NCBI GenBank assembly: GCA_900471485.1
Contig: UCEU01000009.1
Coordinates: 62,001-126,000 of the forward strand
Direction: 5' to 3'
DNA: 64,000 nucleotides
From: Hyphomicrobiales bacterium
Lineage (GTDB): Bacteria > Pseudomonadota > Alphaproteobacteria > Rhizobiales > Rhizobiaceae
Part shown: positions 8,718-17,469 of the stretch, one piece after another
Numbering within the stretch: position 1 is the stretch's first letter
Layout: each line of letters opens with the position of its first letter
Position numbers and translations under genes: made by a program
The notes under the pieces: model-generated
Database searches by the model: none
What the model saw: the letters and a program-made list of their open reading frames with translations, nothing else
Told to the model about the DNA's origin: nothing

Positions 8718-9269
8718 TCACGGCAAGGACACGTGACCGACGCGATAGATCAGTGTCGAGGGCGACACCGCAGGCGCGTCGGCGTGCAGCGCAAAGCGCA
8801 CCATCGTCCAGCCCGAGGGATCGAAGGCCGTTACGGAGGCGAGTACACCGCGCTCATCCAACCGCTCACGGGAGTGAACGGTTTCGCTTTCACGAACGGA
8901 TGCGAGCGAAACGTCCGCATCCAGCGGCAATATCTCGCGCGTCGCGAAGCGTGCCTTCGTTGCATCCGGCGCCACATCGCTATGCCAGACAATCCACGTC
9001 GCCACCTGCGGCCGGCCGAAGGATTGGCTGACGGCCTCAAAACCGGGGCCGCAGAGGAAATCGCTCGCGCCCTCGGCATGCCGCCAGAAATAGAAGGGGG
9101 CGTAGAGATTGTCGGTCGCGCCGAGCTCGCCCTTGCGTGCCGTGAGATAGGCCTTGAAGCCGAGCTTGGGGAAGCCGTCGGTCATCGGGCCCTTGTCGTG
9201 GATGCGGCGGTCGATGATCGCCATGTCGTAGTCGGCGGGCAGGGTGAAGCCGTATTGCATGGCGATCAT
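8718..9269 (-). CDS. DUF4865 family protein
   Basis: A 183-residue protein starting MIAMQYGFTLPADYDM, with FWRHAEGASDFLCGPGF and GRPQVATWIVWH, consistent with DUF4865, a family found beside tautomerases. The start at 9269 overlaps the TGA of the tautomerase gene (ATGA), giving translational coupling. The family looks like a monooxygenase- or dimeric-barrel-like fold, but no catalytic residue is established. A joint role with the tautomerase in degrading a small aromatic or keto-enol substrate is inference. Confidence 0.75.
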   Translation of the reverse strand: MIAMQYGFTLPADYDMAIIDRRIHDKGPMTDGFPKLGFKAYLTARKGELGATDNLYAPFYFWRHAEGASDFLCGPGFEAVSQSFGRPQVATWIVWHSDVAPDATKARFATREILPLDADVSLASVRESETVHSRERLDERGVLASVTAFDPSGWTMVRFALHADAPAVSPSTLIYRVGHVSLP

Positions 9270-9685
9270 GGCGCGGTCTCCATTGCGCGGATTTCCCAAC
9301 CGGGCTCCAGCATCTGCTGGCCACCATTGCCGAAAGACCATTCGTCCGGCGCCGTGGTGTTGATGACGATCATCACATCCTGTGGCCGCAGGCCCGGCGA
9401 CTGGCCGAGCAGTTCGACCGCACGCTTGAAGAAGGCGGTGCGCGCCTCCGCCGTGCGCGGCTTGCCGGCGGTGATCGCGATCAGCACGAAATCATCGGAG
9501 CGCGGGCCGGCGAGATAGTTGCGGTCGAAGATCAGTTCGCCCCGATCGTGCTGGTGGATGATGTGAAAGCGATCGGCGGGCGGCACGTTGAAGGTTTCCA
9601 CCATGGCGCGGTGGAGGCTCTCGGAGAGGGCCGCGATGTACTCCGGCGCCTTGCCTTTCAGAAGCGAGATACGAGCGAAGGGCAT
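9266..9685 (-). CDS. tautomerase family protein
   Basis: A 139-residue protein resembling the long 4-oxalocrotonate-tautomerase-like family (Tautomerase_2). The catalytic amino-terminal proline follows the initiator Met (MPFARISLLKG), and FHIIHQHDRGELI and VMIVINTTAPDEWSFG follow. These enzymes use Pro1 as general base in keto-enol isomerisation or dehalogenation. It is the first gene of a two-gene unit with DUF4865 and is divergent from a LysR regulator 94 bases away, the standard layout for LysR control of a catabolic pair. Confidence 0.85.
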   Translation of the reverse strand: MPFARISLLKGKAPEYIAALSESLHRAMVETFNVPPADRFHIIHQHDRGELIFDRNYLAGPRSDDFVLIAITAGKPRTAEARTAFFKRAVELLGQSPGLRPQDVMIVINTTAPDEWSFGNGGQQMLEPGWEIRAMETAP

Positions 9686-9779
9686 GTTGTGCCTCCTTTT
9701 CCCAGATGTTGACAGGGAGAAGATCGCACGGCACGATAATGCAGAAAATCAGAATATAATGGATTATTAATCCCGAAAA

Positions 9780-10724
9780 ATGGACTATTTGATGCGCCGG
9801 ACGATCTTCGACCTCGACGTGCTCAGAACATTCGTCACCGGCATCGAGCTCGGTAATTTCGCGCGCGCCGCCGACCGGCTGGGGCGCTCGACATCGGCGG
9901 TCAGCGCGCAGCTGAAGAAGCTGGAGGAGCAGGCGGGCACGCCGATCTTCCGCAAGTCCGGCCGCGGCCTTGCGCTGACCGATGCCGGCGAAACGATGCT
10001 CGGCTATGCGCGGCGCCTGCTGGAGCTGAACGACGAGGCGGCGGCGGCCGTGCGCAGCGTCGAGCTTGAGGGCTGGGTGCGGCTTGGCCTGCAGGAGGAT
10101 TTCGGCGAAACGCTGCTCCCTGATGTGCTCGGCCGGTTTGCGCGGGCGCATCCGAAGGTACGGATCGAGGCGCGGGTGGTGCGAAACGTCGAGCTGATCG
10201 AGCGCGTGACCTCGGGCAAGCTCGACCTCGCGCTCGCCTGGAGCGACGGGACGCTGACGCCGCATTGCGATCGGATCGGCGAGGTGCCGATGCGCTGGAT
10301 CGGCTCGGCCACCGTATCATCGGGGTGGGACCGTGCAAGCGGAGAGCCACTGCCGCTCGCGGCACTCGAGGCGCCCTGCCTGATGCGCAGCGCGGCGACC
10401 AAGGCGCTGGATGCGGCGGGCATTTCCTGGCGGCTCGCCTTTGTCAGCCCCAGCCTCGGCGGCTTGTGGGCGGCGACGGCGGCGGGGCTTGGCATCACGC
10501 TGCGCACGCCGGTCGGCCTGCCCGCGAAGGTGCGGCCGCTCATGGCGGGCAATCTGGCGCTGCCTGAGTTGCCCGGGCTCGGACTGGTTCTGCATCGGGC
10601 AGAAGCGGAGAGTGCACCGGCGGTGGCGAGGCTAGCTGCGCTGGTGCGGCAGTCGGTTTCGGATGTACTTGGAGAAACGACGAGCGTTTCAGCTGACGAC
10701 AAGGCAAGACCGCGTTCCGAATAG
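9780..10724 (+). CDS. LysR-family regulator, divergent from tautomerase genes
   Basis: A 314-residue LysR protein: helix-turn-helix in the first ~65 residues (NFARAADRLGRSTSAVSAQL), effector domain from ~95 to 290. Start choice is uncertain. The ATG at 9780 lacks a clear Shine-Dalgarno sequence, and an ATG four codons later (9792) is equally possible. The 94-base AT-rich divergent spacer should hold its operator and both promoters, so control of the tautomerase-DUF4865 pair is likely by position. Confidence 0.85.
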   Translation: MDYLMRRTIFDLDVLRTFVTGIELGNFARAADRLGRSTSAVSAQLKKLEEQAGTPIFRKSGRGLALTDAGETMLGYARRLLELNDEAAAAVRSVELEGWVRLGLQEDFGETLLPDVLGRFARAHPKVRIEARVVRNVELIERVTSGKLDLALAWSDGTLTPHCDRIGEVPMRWIGSATVSSGWDRASGEPLPLAALEAPCLMRSAATKALDAAGISWRLAFVSPSLGGLWAATAAGLGITLRTPVGLPAKVRPLMAGNLALPELPGLGLVLHRAEAESAPAVARLAALVRQSVSDVLGETTSVSADDKARPRSE

Positions 10725-10832
10725 CTGTGTGCGACCATCCCATATCCGGTCCGGTTCGGTAAATTGACGGCATCCGAGCTTGAAATTCCCTGCTTTCTGG
10801 CTCATTCACCCATGATGTCGAGGGAATAACAC

Positions 10833-11537
10833 ATGGCATTTTTCAGCAGCCGGTCTTTGAGAAAGAAATTCCGCTACCTCACGGGCGCGAAGACCGTCAC
10901 CATCGACGGCGTAAGGCTTGTGTCGGACAAGAGGCGCGTGCCTCAGTATGTTCGCGATCTCATGTATCGAGAAGTCTACGAGGACACCGAGCGCAATGTT
11001 CTCCTCAGAATACTGAAGCCAGGCAGCGTCGTCGTGGAACTGGGGACGGGCGTGGGCTTCATATCGTTGCTGGCGGCCAAGATCTGCGGCCCGTCGAACG
11101 TTCACACATATGAGGCCAATCCCCGGGTGATGGATCTCATCCGTGAGAACTACGCACTCAACAAGCTCGAGCCGAATCTGCACATGCAGGCTGTTACGGC
11201 CGACGGAAAGCCAATCTCGTTCAACTCGAGCGACAATATCATCTCTTCGAGCGCCTTCGAACGTGGTCTGCCGGGCAAGGTCGTCACCGTCGACGCGGTC
11301 GCCTTCGCCGATGTGCTGGAGCGGCATCAGCCAGATGTCCTGATCATGGACATCGAGGGCGGCGAGTTCGATCTGCTGACTGGGAGCATCCCGCACGCCG
11401 TGAAGCACATACTGGTCGAACTGCATCCGCATATCATCGGCGGCGACAAGGTCGCGACGATCAAATCGGCACTGGCGGAGAGTGGGTTTTCCGTAGGCGA
11501 TAATGATCGGAAGACGTTCCACTTCTATCGAGGTTGA
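10833..11537 (+). CDS. FkbM-family methyltransferase
   Basis: A 234-residue SAM-dependent methyltransferase of the FkbM type. The SAM-binding motif I is [17 protein letters not shown], followed by [13 protein letters not shown], and [14 protein letters not shown] contains the family's conserved D-x-E-G. FkbM enzymes O-methylate sugars of polysaccharides, glycolipids or secondary metabolites. A GAGGGA site precedes the ATG. Its last 13 bases overlap the convergent acyltransferase, another sugar-modifying enzyme, hinting at a shared surface-glycan role. The acceptor is unknown. Confidence 0.85.
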   Translation: MAFFSSRSLRKKFRYLTGAKTVTIDGVRLVSDKRRVPQYVRDLMYREVYEDTERNVLLRILKPGSVVVELGTGVGFISLLAAKICGPSNVHTYEANPRVMDLIRENYALNKLEPNLHMQAVTADGKPISFNSSDNIISSSAFERGLPGKVVTVDAVAFADVLERHQPDVLIMDIEGGEFDLLTGSIPHAVKHILVELHPHIIGGDKVATIKSALAESGFSVGDNDRKTFHFYRG

Positions 11538-12064
11538 ATGGAGTCTCCCCGCAGGCGTATAAGGCGGGCGGGAACGCCGCCGTAGATGCCGTTGGCTTGC
11601 GTGCTTTTGGTGACGACCGCCCCTGCACCGATTACGCAACCATCGGCGATATCGACGCCGTCGAGCACAATTGCCCCCGTGCCTATCCAGACATCATTTC
11701 CGATGCTCACTCCAAGCCGCGTCTCTCCCTGGCGCTTGATCGGCAGGTCGATCCTATCGACATTGTGATTGAAGGGCACAATGGTAACGCGAGCCGCGAT
11801 CCTGACGTTATTTCCTATTTTCAATCCACCATGCCCATAGAGAATGGAGTACGGGTTTAGACTAAAGCCATCCCCGATAGCGATGCTGCCGCCGTAAGTT
11901 TGAATAATAGAATGGCGCTGAAGCTCGGCATTTTTGCCAATCGTGATCCAGCCGGCTCCCGGGTCGATCACAACACCCGCCGAAATGCGGGTATTTCCAC
12001 CCAACTTGATGCGTCCTTTGGACACGACTTGGTGCCACACCGCTCTTAGTCTGGAAAGGCCCAT
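11525..12064 (-). CDS. hexapeptide-repeat acyltransferase (LbH superfamily)
   Basis: A 179-residue left-handed beta-helix protein with repeated hexapeptide turns ([52 protein letters not shown]) and the closing GGVPARLIR typical of WbbJ/LacA-type O-acetyltransferases. PFNHNVD supplies the usual catalytic His loop. The start at 12064 is chosen for GGAG 7 bases upstream and because a longer reading would run into the next gene. The 3' end overlaps the FkbM gene tail to tail by 13 bases. A likely role is acetylation of a saccharide. Confidence 0.85.
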   Translation of the reverse strand: MGLSRLRAVWHQVVSKGRIKLGGNTRISAGVVIDPGAGWITIGKNAELQRHSIIQTYGGSIAIGDGFSLNPYSILYGHGGLKIGNNVRIAARVTIVPFNHNVDRIDLPIKRQGETRLGVSIGNDVWIGTGAIVLDGVDIADGCVIGAGAVVTKSTQANGIYGGVPARLIRLRGDSIQPR

Positions 12065-12077
12065 GATAGCTCCGAGA

Positions 12078-12395
12078 TCAGCGAATACGTGGGCAGCCGC
12101 GTTTGTTTGCCAAAGTGAGTTTCGTGTACTCGTTTCTCCATCCATATCCGTCAACAACAACACGACGCCTGTCGATCGAGTAGATTTGCGGGTTCTTCAT
12201 CCCCCTTCCGCGCGCTTGGCGAATTGCTTCACGCGGACTGCAGCCACCGCGACCGTAATCGTCGTCATATCGATCATAATTTCCGGGCCTCCCGATGCGA
12301 ATATCGAACTCTTGTGAGTAGGCGTCGGGAGGGATCACTGTTCCTCCAAGTACTGCTAAAACGAAAGCGCCTGCGAAAATGCGGTGGACTTTCAT
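12078..12395 (-). CDS. small exported protein of unknown function
   Basis: A 105-residue protein with a signal peptide (hydrophobic ~residues 5-22, probable cleavage near AYSQ), a Tyr/Asp/Arg-rich linker, and a C-terminal ~50 residues with two cysteines ([20 protein letters not shown] and ANKRGCPRI). This arrangement recurs in small rhizobial envelope proteins and faintly resembles PepSY-type domains. It lies 13 bases upstream of the acyltransferase start and may be co-transcribed with it. Function not recognised. Confidence 0.6.
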   Translation of the reverse strand: MKVHRIFAGAFVLAVLGGTVIPPDAYSQEFDIRIGRPGNYDRYDDDYGRGGCSPREAIRQARGRGMKNPQIYSIDRRRVVVDGYGWRNEYTKLTLANKRGCPRIR

Positions 12396-12626
12396 AACAT
12401 TGTCTCCAAGTTGCTAATGTGCGACCACTAGCAGAGCAAACATGAACGCTCGCGTAACAGAAACGGTTATGGTGACAGGAGCGTTCCCTCAAGCAATCAC
12501 ATCTTCCGCATTGATTGCCGCCGATGACACCTAGATGTATTCGCTTGGAGGAGACGTGTGCCGCGAGTTGGCTTCAGGGGGCAGCATACAACTAATGACG
12601 GCACCTTTATTAACGAACGTGCACAC

Positions 12627-13601
12627 CTACCCCTGCAACGCCAGCGCCCGGCCAAACATCTCGTCATCGACATTGCCACCCGAGGTCACCACGATCGCGG
12701 CATCTTCCCGCAACTGCTCGCCATGAAACAGCGCGGCGGCCAGCGCGACCGCGCCGCCGGGTTCTACGACGATCTTCAGGCGGGTGAAGGCCAGCGCCAT
12801 GGCGCGGAGTGCTTCCTCGTCGGTGACGACGATGCCGGGGCCGGCGAGTCGTTTCAGGATCGGGAAGGTGATGTTGCCGGGCTGTGGGGTGATGATGGCG
12901 TCGCAGATCGAGCCTGATAGCGTGGCGTTGCGCTCGATCTTGTCCGAGGCCAGCGAGCGGGCGGTGTCGTCGAAGCCTTCGGGCTCGCAGGGGCGGACGC
13001 GGAAGCTTGGCGTGCGGGCTTCGAGTGCCAGCGCAATGCCCGAGGTCAGGCCGCCGCCGCCGCAGGGGACCAGCACTTCGGCTGCGGTCACGCCTTCCTC
13101 TTCCGCCTGTTCGGCGATCTCGAGACCGGTCGTGCCCTGGCCGGCGATGACCTGGGGTTCGTCGAAGGGTTTGATCAGGGTCAGGCGGCGTTCTTCCGAG
13201 AGGCGCGCGCCGATCGCGTCGCGGTCTTCGGTGGCGCGGTCGTAGAGCACGACCTCGGCGCCGAGCGCGCGCGTATTGGCGATCTTCAGCTTCGGGGCGT
13301 CGGAGGGCATGATGATGACGGAGGGGACGCCGTGCAGCTTGGCGGCAAGCGCGACGCCCTGGGCGTGGTTGCCGGAAGAGAACGCGATGACGCCGCGGGC
13401 GCGTACCTCGGGTTCCAACGCCGAAACGGCCGACCAGCCGCCGCGGAACTTGAAGGAGCCGGTGTGCTGCAGGCATTCGGCCTTGATGAACAGCCGGCGC
13501 CCGGCGATCTCGTCGAGAAACGGAGAAGAAAGAAGCGGGGTGCGGCGGGCATGTCCACGCAGGCGGGCGCGGGCGGCGACGATCATTTCAATGCTGACCA
13601 T
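12627..13601 (-). CDS. threonine/serine dehydratase-like PLP enzyme
   Basis: A 324-residue fold-type II PLP enzyme. The PLP lysine is in HTGSFKFRG, the substrate loop is SSGNHAQGVA, the phosphate-binding glycine loop is VPCGGGGLTSGI, and VVTSGGNVD closes the protein. There is no C-terminal ACT regulatory domain, so it is of the catabolic-threonine-dehydratase, serine-racemase or hydroxyaspartate-dehydratase size rather than IlvA. The start at 13601 has AAAGAG upstream; a start 30 bases earlier is possible. Likely deaminates a hydroxy amino acid to a keto acid. Substrate undecided. Confidence 0.85.
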   Translation of the reverse strand: MVSIEMIVAARARLRGHARRTPLLSSPFLDEIAGRRLFIKAECLQHTGSFKFRGGWSAVSALEPEVRARGVIAFSSGNHAQGVALAAKLHGVPSVIIMPSDAPKLKIANTRALGAEVVLYDRATEDRDAIGARLSEERRLTLIKPFDEPQVIAGQGTTGLEIAEQAEEEGVTAAEVLVPCGGGGLTSGIALALEARTPSFRVRPCEPEGFDDTARSLASDKIERNATLSGSICDAIITPQPGNITFPILKRLAGPGIVVTDEEALRAMALAFTRLKIVVEPGGAVALAAALFHGEQLREDAAIVVTSGGNVDDEMFGRALALQG

Positions 13602-13670
13602 GGGAGCTCTTTCGGATGATAATGCCGTCATGAATAGGACGGCGCTTTCGCGTTGTGAACGGCTGCTTTG

Positions 13671-14774
13671 TCACGGTGACATGAAAAGCGCTTTTTGCGG
13701 CGCAGGCAGGAATTCCGGTTCCGGTGCGGGCTTTGGGCTGACCGGCCGGGTGTGGTGGCGCCGACGATATTGGGTGGGGCTGGTGGCGGTGACGCGCAGG
13801 AATTCGCGGTTGAAATTCGACTTGCTGATGAAGCCGCATTCGAACATCAGCCGGGTCACCGGCTCATCGGTCGTTTCCAGCATCTGGCAGGCGGCGCGGA
13901 TGCGGAAGTCGTTGACATATTGCGAGACGCTCGCGCCGTGCACGCGGTTGACCGCGATCGATACGCGGCGGGCGGGCAAATTCATCCGGCGGGCGATGCG
14001 GCCGAGATTGAGTTCGGGGTCGCGGTAGAGCTCGCGCAATTGCATGAGTTCGTCCAGCGAGCGGGCGATGGCGCCGTCTTCCTCCGTCGGGCCGGATGTT
14101 GGTGCCGGTGGCTGCTGCTGCGGCGAAGGCGCCGGTTCGGTGGTCTGGCTGCTGCTGGCGATGGCGGCGGCGGTGCCGAGGGCGAGCAGCGAGATGACAT
14201 TGCCGATCGCGACCACGGCGCCGGCATGGGCGCCGCCGGTTCTATAGAAATCGAAGCTGATGACGATATCGGCGGTGGCGGAGGCAAGGAGAGCTGCTGC
14301 GGTGATCAGCAGCGATCGGTAGGACAAGAGCGCGCCGTCGAGCCGCGAGGAGACAAGGCCATCGGGGCCGTGGCGGGCGAGCCAGATGAGGGCCGCGCCG
14401 TAGGCCGTGAAGGTGGCGGTGATGAAGATGCCGACAGGGCCACGCCAGAAGATCATCAGCACCAGGACGATGGCAGCCGGCAGGAGATGCGGCGCAAGGC
14501 GCAGCCAGGAGAGGGTGTTGTCGCGGGCGAGGTTGCTGAAGCTGATCCAGGCGAAGGCGGCGATCAGGGCGGCAAGCACCGCCTGGCCGGGCATCAGGGC
14601 GATGATGTCATAGCCCCAGCGCAGGCCGAGCAGCACCGATTGCAGCGCGTAGAGCGCGATCAGGATCAGGAAGGGTCGCCGCTCAGGCGCCAGTCCGTCG
14701 CTTTGCCTGACCATGCGGACAAGCAGGATCGTGAGCAGCAGTGTGACGACGAAGGGCAGCGGCACGAAGATCAT
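13671..14774 (-). CDS. AraC-family regulator with N-terminal membrane domain
   Basis: A 367-residue protein. About six or seven hydrophobic helices fill residues 1-205, a Pro/Gln linker follows, and the C-terminal ~105 residues are an AraC helix-turn-helix pair (LNLGRIARRMNLPARRVSIAV and FECGFISKSNFNREF, then SPTQYRRR). It is thus a one-component regulator anchored in the inner membrane and likely senses a membrane or periplasmic signal directly. The start at 14774 lacks a strong ribosome site. It is divergent from the exported GIN-like protein, a plausible target. Confidence 0.8.
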   Translation of the reverse strand: MIFVPLPFVVTLLLTILLVRMVRQSDGLAPERRPFLILIALYALQSVLLGLRWGYDIIALMPGQAVLAALIAAFAWISFSNLARDNTLSWLRLAPHLLPAAIVLVLMIFWRGPVGIFITATFTAYGAALIWLARHGPDGLVSSRLDGALLSYRSLLITAAALLASATADIVISFDFYRTGGAHAGAVVAIGNVISLLALGTAAAIASSSQTTEPAPSPQQQPPAPTSGPTEEDGAIARSLDELMQLRELYRDPELNLGRIARRMNLPARRVSIAVNRVHGASVSQYVNDFRIRAACQMLETTDEPVTRLMFECGFISKSNFNREFLRVTATSPTQYRRRHHTRPVSPKPAPEPEFLPAPQKALFMSP

Positions 14775-14932
14775 GGGTGCGGATCCAGCAACAGACGAGC
14801 GATATGAGCACGACAATGACCTCGATCGCAATCGCGGGCGACCCGGATCGCGATCGAGGTCTCGATTTCGTGTCGTCTCAGCGACCTTGGGTCCGCCGCT
14901 CGATGGGAGCGGTGTCACGCAAGGAGACTGCC

Positions 14933-15640
14933 ATGATGATCATCATAACCATACCTCTGCTCCTGTTCACGTTGGTTTCAAGCTATGCCGATGGCTGGCG
15001 GACGAGAGAGACGATCGACGTCTCGGCGATCCGATCGATCGTCATAACGGGCGACGCCAGCTCGATCCGGATCAGCGCCAATTCAGACGAGCCCTATCGG
15101 GCCGAGACGCGCGGTCGGCGCGACGGCTGGTTCAGCCGCTGGTATTCAAGCTGGTTCTTCAGCGGTTGCGAGGACCAGAGCCGGATGACGGTCGATGGGA
15201 CGACGCTTTCGATCGCGGTCGCCTCGACGAAATGGTTCGATCTCTCCGATTGCTCGCCCGAAGTCGTCGCCAATATTCCGCCGGGTGGGTCGATCGAGGT
15301 CAACCAGCAGGCCGTCATGGCGCGGTTCGAGGGTGAGTTTGCGAAGCTCGGCCTCTTGAGCAAGGCGGCCGATGTGACGCTGCAAGGTCATGCTTCGACC
15401 GTCGCGATCGACAGTGCCGCGCTCAGGGCGCATCTGACTTACGACAAGCTCAACGCCGACGAGACGATCGACGTCAAGGCGCATTCGGTGGACAGCCATC
15501 TCGACTTCGGCAAGGACGTGCCTGTCGATTACACCGTCACGGCCAAGGCGTCGCTGATCGACAGCCCACGGCCGAGCGTGGTCGGCGCCAGGCCTGTGGT
15601 CACCATCAAGGCGGAATACGCGCATACGACGATCCGCTGA
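14933..15640 (+). CDS. exported GIN/DUF4097-like adhesin-fold protein
   Basis: A 235-residue protein with a short signal sequence (MMIIITIPLLLFTLVSSYADG) and a body rich in alternating short beta motifs (IRSIVITGDASSIRIS, LSIAVAST, TLQGHASTVAID) typical of the head-domain/DUF4097 beta-solenoid families. Two cysteines in the body may form a disulfide. The ATG at 14933 is fixed by AAGGAG 7 bases upstream. Family functions are poorly known; an extracytoplasmic location is the solid inference. It is divergent from the membrane-bound AraC regulator. Confidence 0.65.
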   Translation: MMIIITIPLLLFTLVSSYADGWRTRETIDVSAIRSIVITGDASSIRISANSDEPYRAETRGRRDGWFSRWYSSWFFSGCEDQSRMTVDGTTLSIAVASTKWFDLSDCSPEVVANIPPGGSIEVNQQAVMARFEGEFAKLGLLSKAADVTLQGHASTVAIDSAALRAHLTYDKLNADETIDVKAHSVDSHLDFGKDVPVDYTVTAKASLIDSPRPSVVGARPVVTIKAEYAHTTIR

Positions 15641-15651
15641 CGGGCGTGCTC

Positions 15652-17397
15652 CTAATAGCCGCCGGCCGAGCCCTCGGTCGAGCGGCTGTCCATGGCGCCG
15701 TTGTAGCGGGCGCCGCCGCCTTTTTCGATATCCTTCAGGCTCTTGCCGCCGACGAGGATGCCGGCGGCCTGGCCCCAGACGGGCGTGCCGCTGCCGTCGT
15801 CCATGGTGTGGCCCATGGCGATGAGGGCGCGGATCGTGTCGGGCGAGAGCGCGTAGGGCTCGAAGTAGATCTTGTCGGGCTGCCACTGGTGGTGGATGCG
15901 CGGGGCGTTGACGGCCTGGCTGATGTCCATGCCGAAATCGACGACATTCAAGATGGCTTCCAGCGTAATCGTGATGATGCGCGAGCCGCCGGGGCTGCCG
16001 ATCACCATGAAGGGCTTGCCGTCCTTGGTCACGATGGTGGGGCTCATCGACGAGAGCGGCGTCTTCCTGGGCGCGATGGCGTTGGCTTCGCCCTGGACGA
16101 GGCCGTAGAGATTGGGGACGCCGGGCTTGGAGGTGAAGTCGTCCATCTCGTTGTTGAGAAGGATGCCGGTGCCGGGCGCCACGACGCCGGCGCCGAAGTT
16201 GCCGTTCAGCGTGTAGGTGACGGCGACCGCGTTGCCCTCGTCGTCGATGATCGAATAATGCGTGGTCTCGGTGCTTTCCTTGGCGCCGAGCGGCTTCAGG
16301 TCGGCGGAGGTGCCTGCCTTGTTGATATCGATCTTGGCCCGGATAGCCTTGGCATAGTTCTTGTCGAGAAGGGTTGTGACCGGGTTGTCGACGAAATCCG
16401 GGTCGCCGAGGGCGGCGTTGCGGTCGACATAGGCGTAGCGCATGGCCTCGGTCATGAGATGCACGGTCTCGGCCGAGCCATAGCCGAGGAAGGAGAGCGG
16501 GTAGCCTTCCAGGATGTTCAGGATCTCGCAGATGATGACGCCGCCGGAGGAGGGCGGAGGCGAGGAGATGATGTCATAGCCACGATAGCTGCATTCCACC
16601 GGCTTCAGTTCGCGCACCTGATATTGCTCGAAATCCTCCTTGGCGAGAATGCCGCCCTTGGCCTGGCTGGCTTTCACGATCGCATCCGCCGGCATGCCCT
16701 TGTAGAAGGCGTCGGTGCCCTTGTCGGATATGCTCGACAGCACGGCGGCGAGTTCCGGCTGCACCAGCTTTTCGCCTGACGTGAAGAGCTTGCCGTCGGG
16801 CTTGAGGAAGATCTTGGCGGCTGCCTCGTCCTTGGCGAGCCGCTTGGCGCTGTTCTCGATCGAGGCGACGTCGCCCTGTTCGAGCGTGAAGCCGTCCTTG
16901 GCGTAGCGGATGGCGGGGGCGATGAGATCCTGGCGCGACTTGGTGCCGTATTTCTCGCGGGCAGTCTCGAAGCCCATGACGGAGCCCGGCACGCCGACGG
17001 CCAGATAGCCGTCGAGGCTGGCGCGGGGGACGATGTCGCCCTTGGCGTCGAGATACATGGTCTTGGTGGCGGCGAGCGGCGCGCGTTCGCGGAAATCGAG
17101 GAAGCTGGTCTTGCCGTCCTTCATGCGGATGGTCATGAAACCGCCGCCGCCGATATTGCCGGCGGTCGGATAGACCACGGCCAGCGCATAGCCGACGGCA
17201 ACCGCGGCATCCACGGCATTGCCGCCGTTCTTCAACACCTCGACACCGACATCGGTCGCCAGATGCTGGGCGGTGACGACCATGCCATGCTCAGCCTCGA
17301 CCGGCGCTGGCGAGGCGGCAAGCGCCGGTGCGATTGACGCCAGCGTCAGCGACAGGGCAGCGATGAGGGCTGCGGATTTCGTGGGAAGGCGGTCCAT
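15652..17397 (-). CDS. ggt: gamma-glutamyltransferase
   Basis: A 581-residue periplasmic Ntn-hydrolase. A signal peptide (~1-27, ending ALAAS) precedes the large subunit, which begins with HGMVVTAQHLATDVG and NGGNAVDAAVA. Autocleavage before the nucleophilic Thr in TETTHYSIID would yield the small subunit, which also carries the NGNFGAG and SPGGSRI substrate loops. The enzyme cleaves or transfers gamma-glutamyl groups from glutathione and related peptides. The start has GAGGGG upstream. It lies 73 bases downstream of the alpha/beta hydrolase gene on the same strand and may be co-transcribed with it. Confidence 0.93.
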   Translation of the reverse strand: MDRLPTKSAALIAALSLTLASIAPALAASPAPVEAEHGMVVTAQHLATDVGVEVLKNGGNAVDAAVAVGYALAVVYPTAGNIGGGGFMTIRMKDGKTSFLDFRERAPLAATKTMYLDAKGDIVPRASLDGYLAVGVPGSVMGFETAREKYGTKSRQDLIAPAIRYAKDGFTLEQGDVASIENSAKRLAKDEAAAKIFLKPDGKLFTSGEKLVQPELAAVLSSISDKGTDAFYKGMPADAIVKASQAKGGILAKEDFEQYQVRELKPVECSYRGYDIISSPPPSSGGVIICEILNILEGYPLSFLGYGSAETVHLMTEAMRYAYVDRNAALGDPDFVDNPVTTLLDKNYAKAIRAKIDINKAGTSADLKPLGAKESTETTHYSIIDDEGNAVAVTYTLNGNFGAGVVAPGTGILLNNEMDDFTSKPGVPNLYGLVQGEANAIAPRKTPLSSMSPTIVTKDGKPFMVIGSPGGSRIITITLEAILNVVDFGMDISQAVNAPRIHHQWQPDKIYFEPYALSPDTIRALIAMGHTMDDGSGTPVWGQAAGILVGGKSLKDIEKGGGARYNGAMDSRSTEGSAGGY

Positions 17398-17469
17398 GAT
17401 GTTCCCCTCGTTGGACGGCGATAGGGAACATATGGGGTTGCAGGCGTGGCAGGCAATGCGCGGCGGGCG

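Noticed and set aside
9492..10265. 257-codon minus-strand frame across the tautomerase-LysR region
   Set aside because: It overlaps two well-supported genes and the divergent promoter region and has no recognisable domain.
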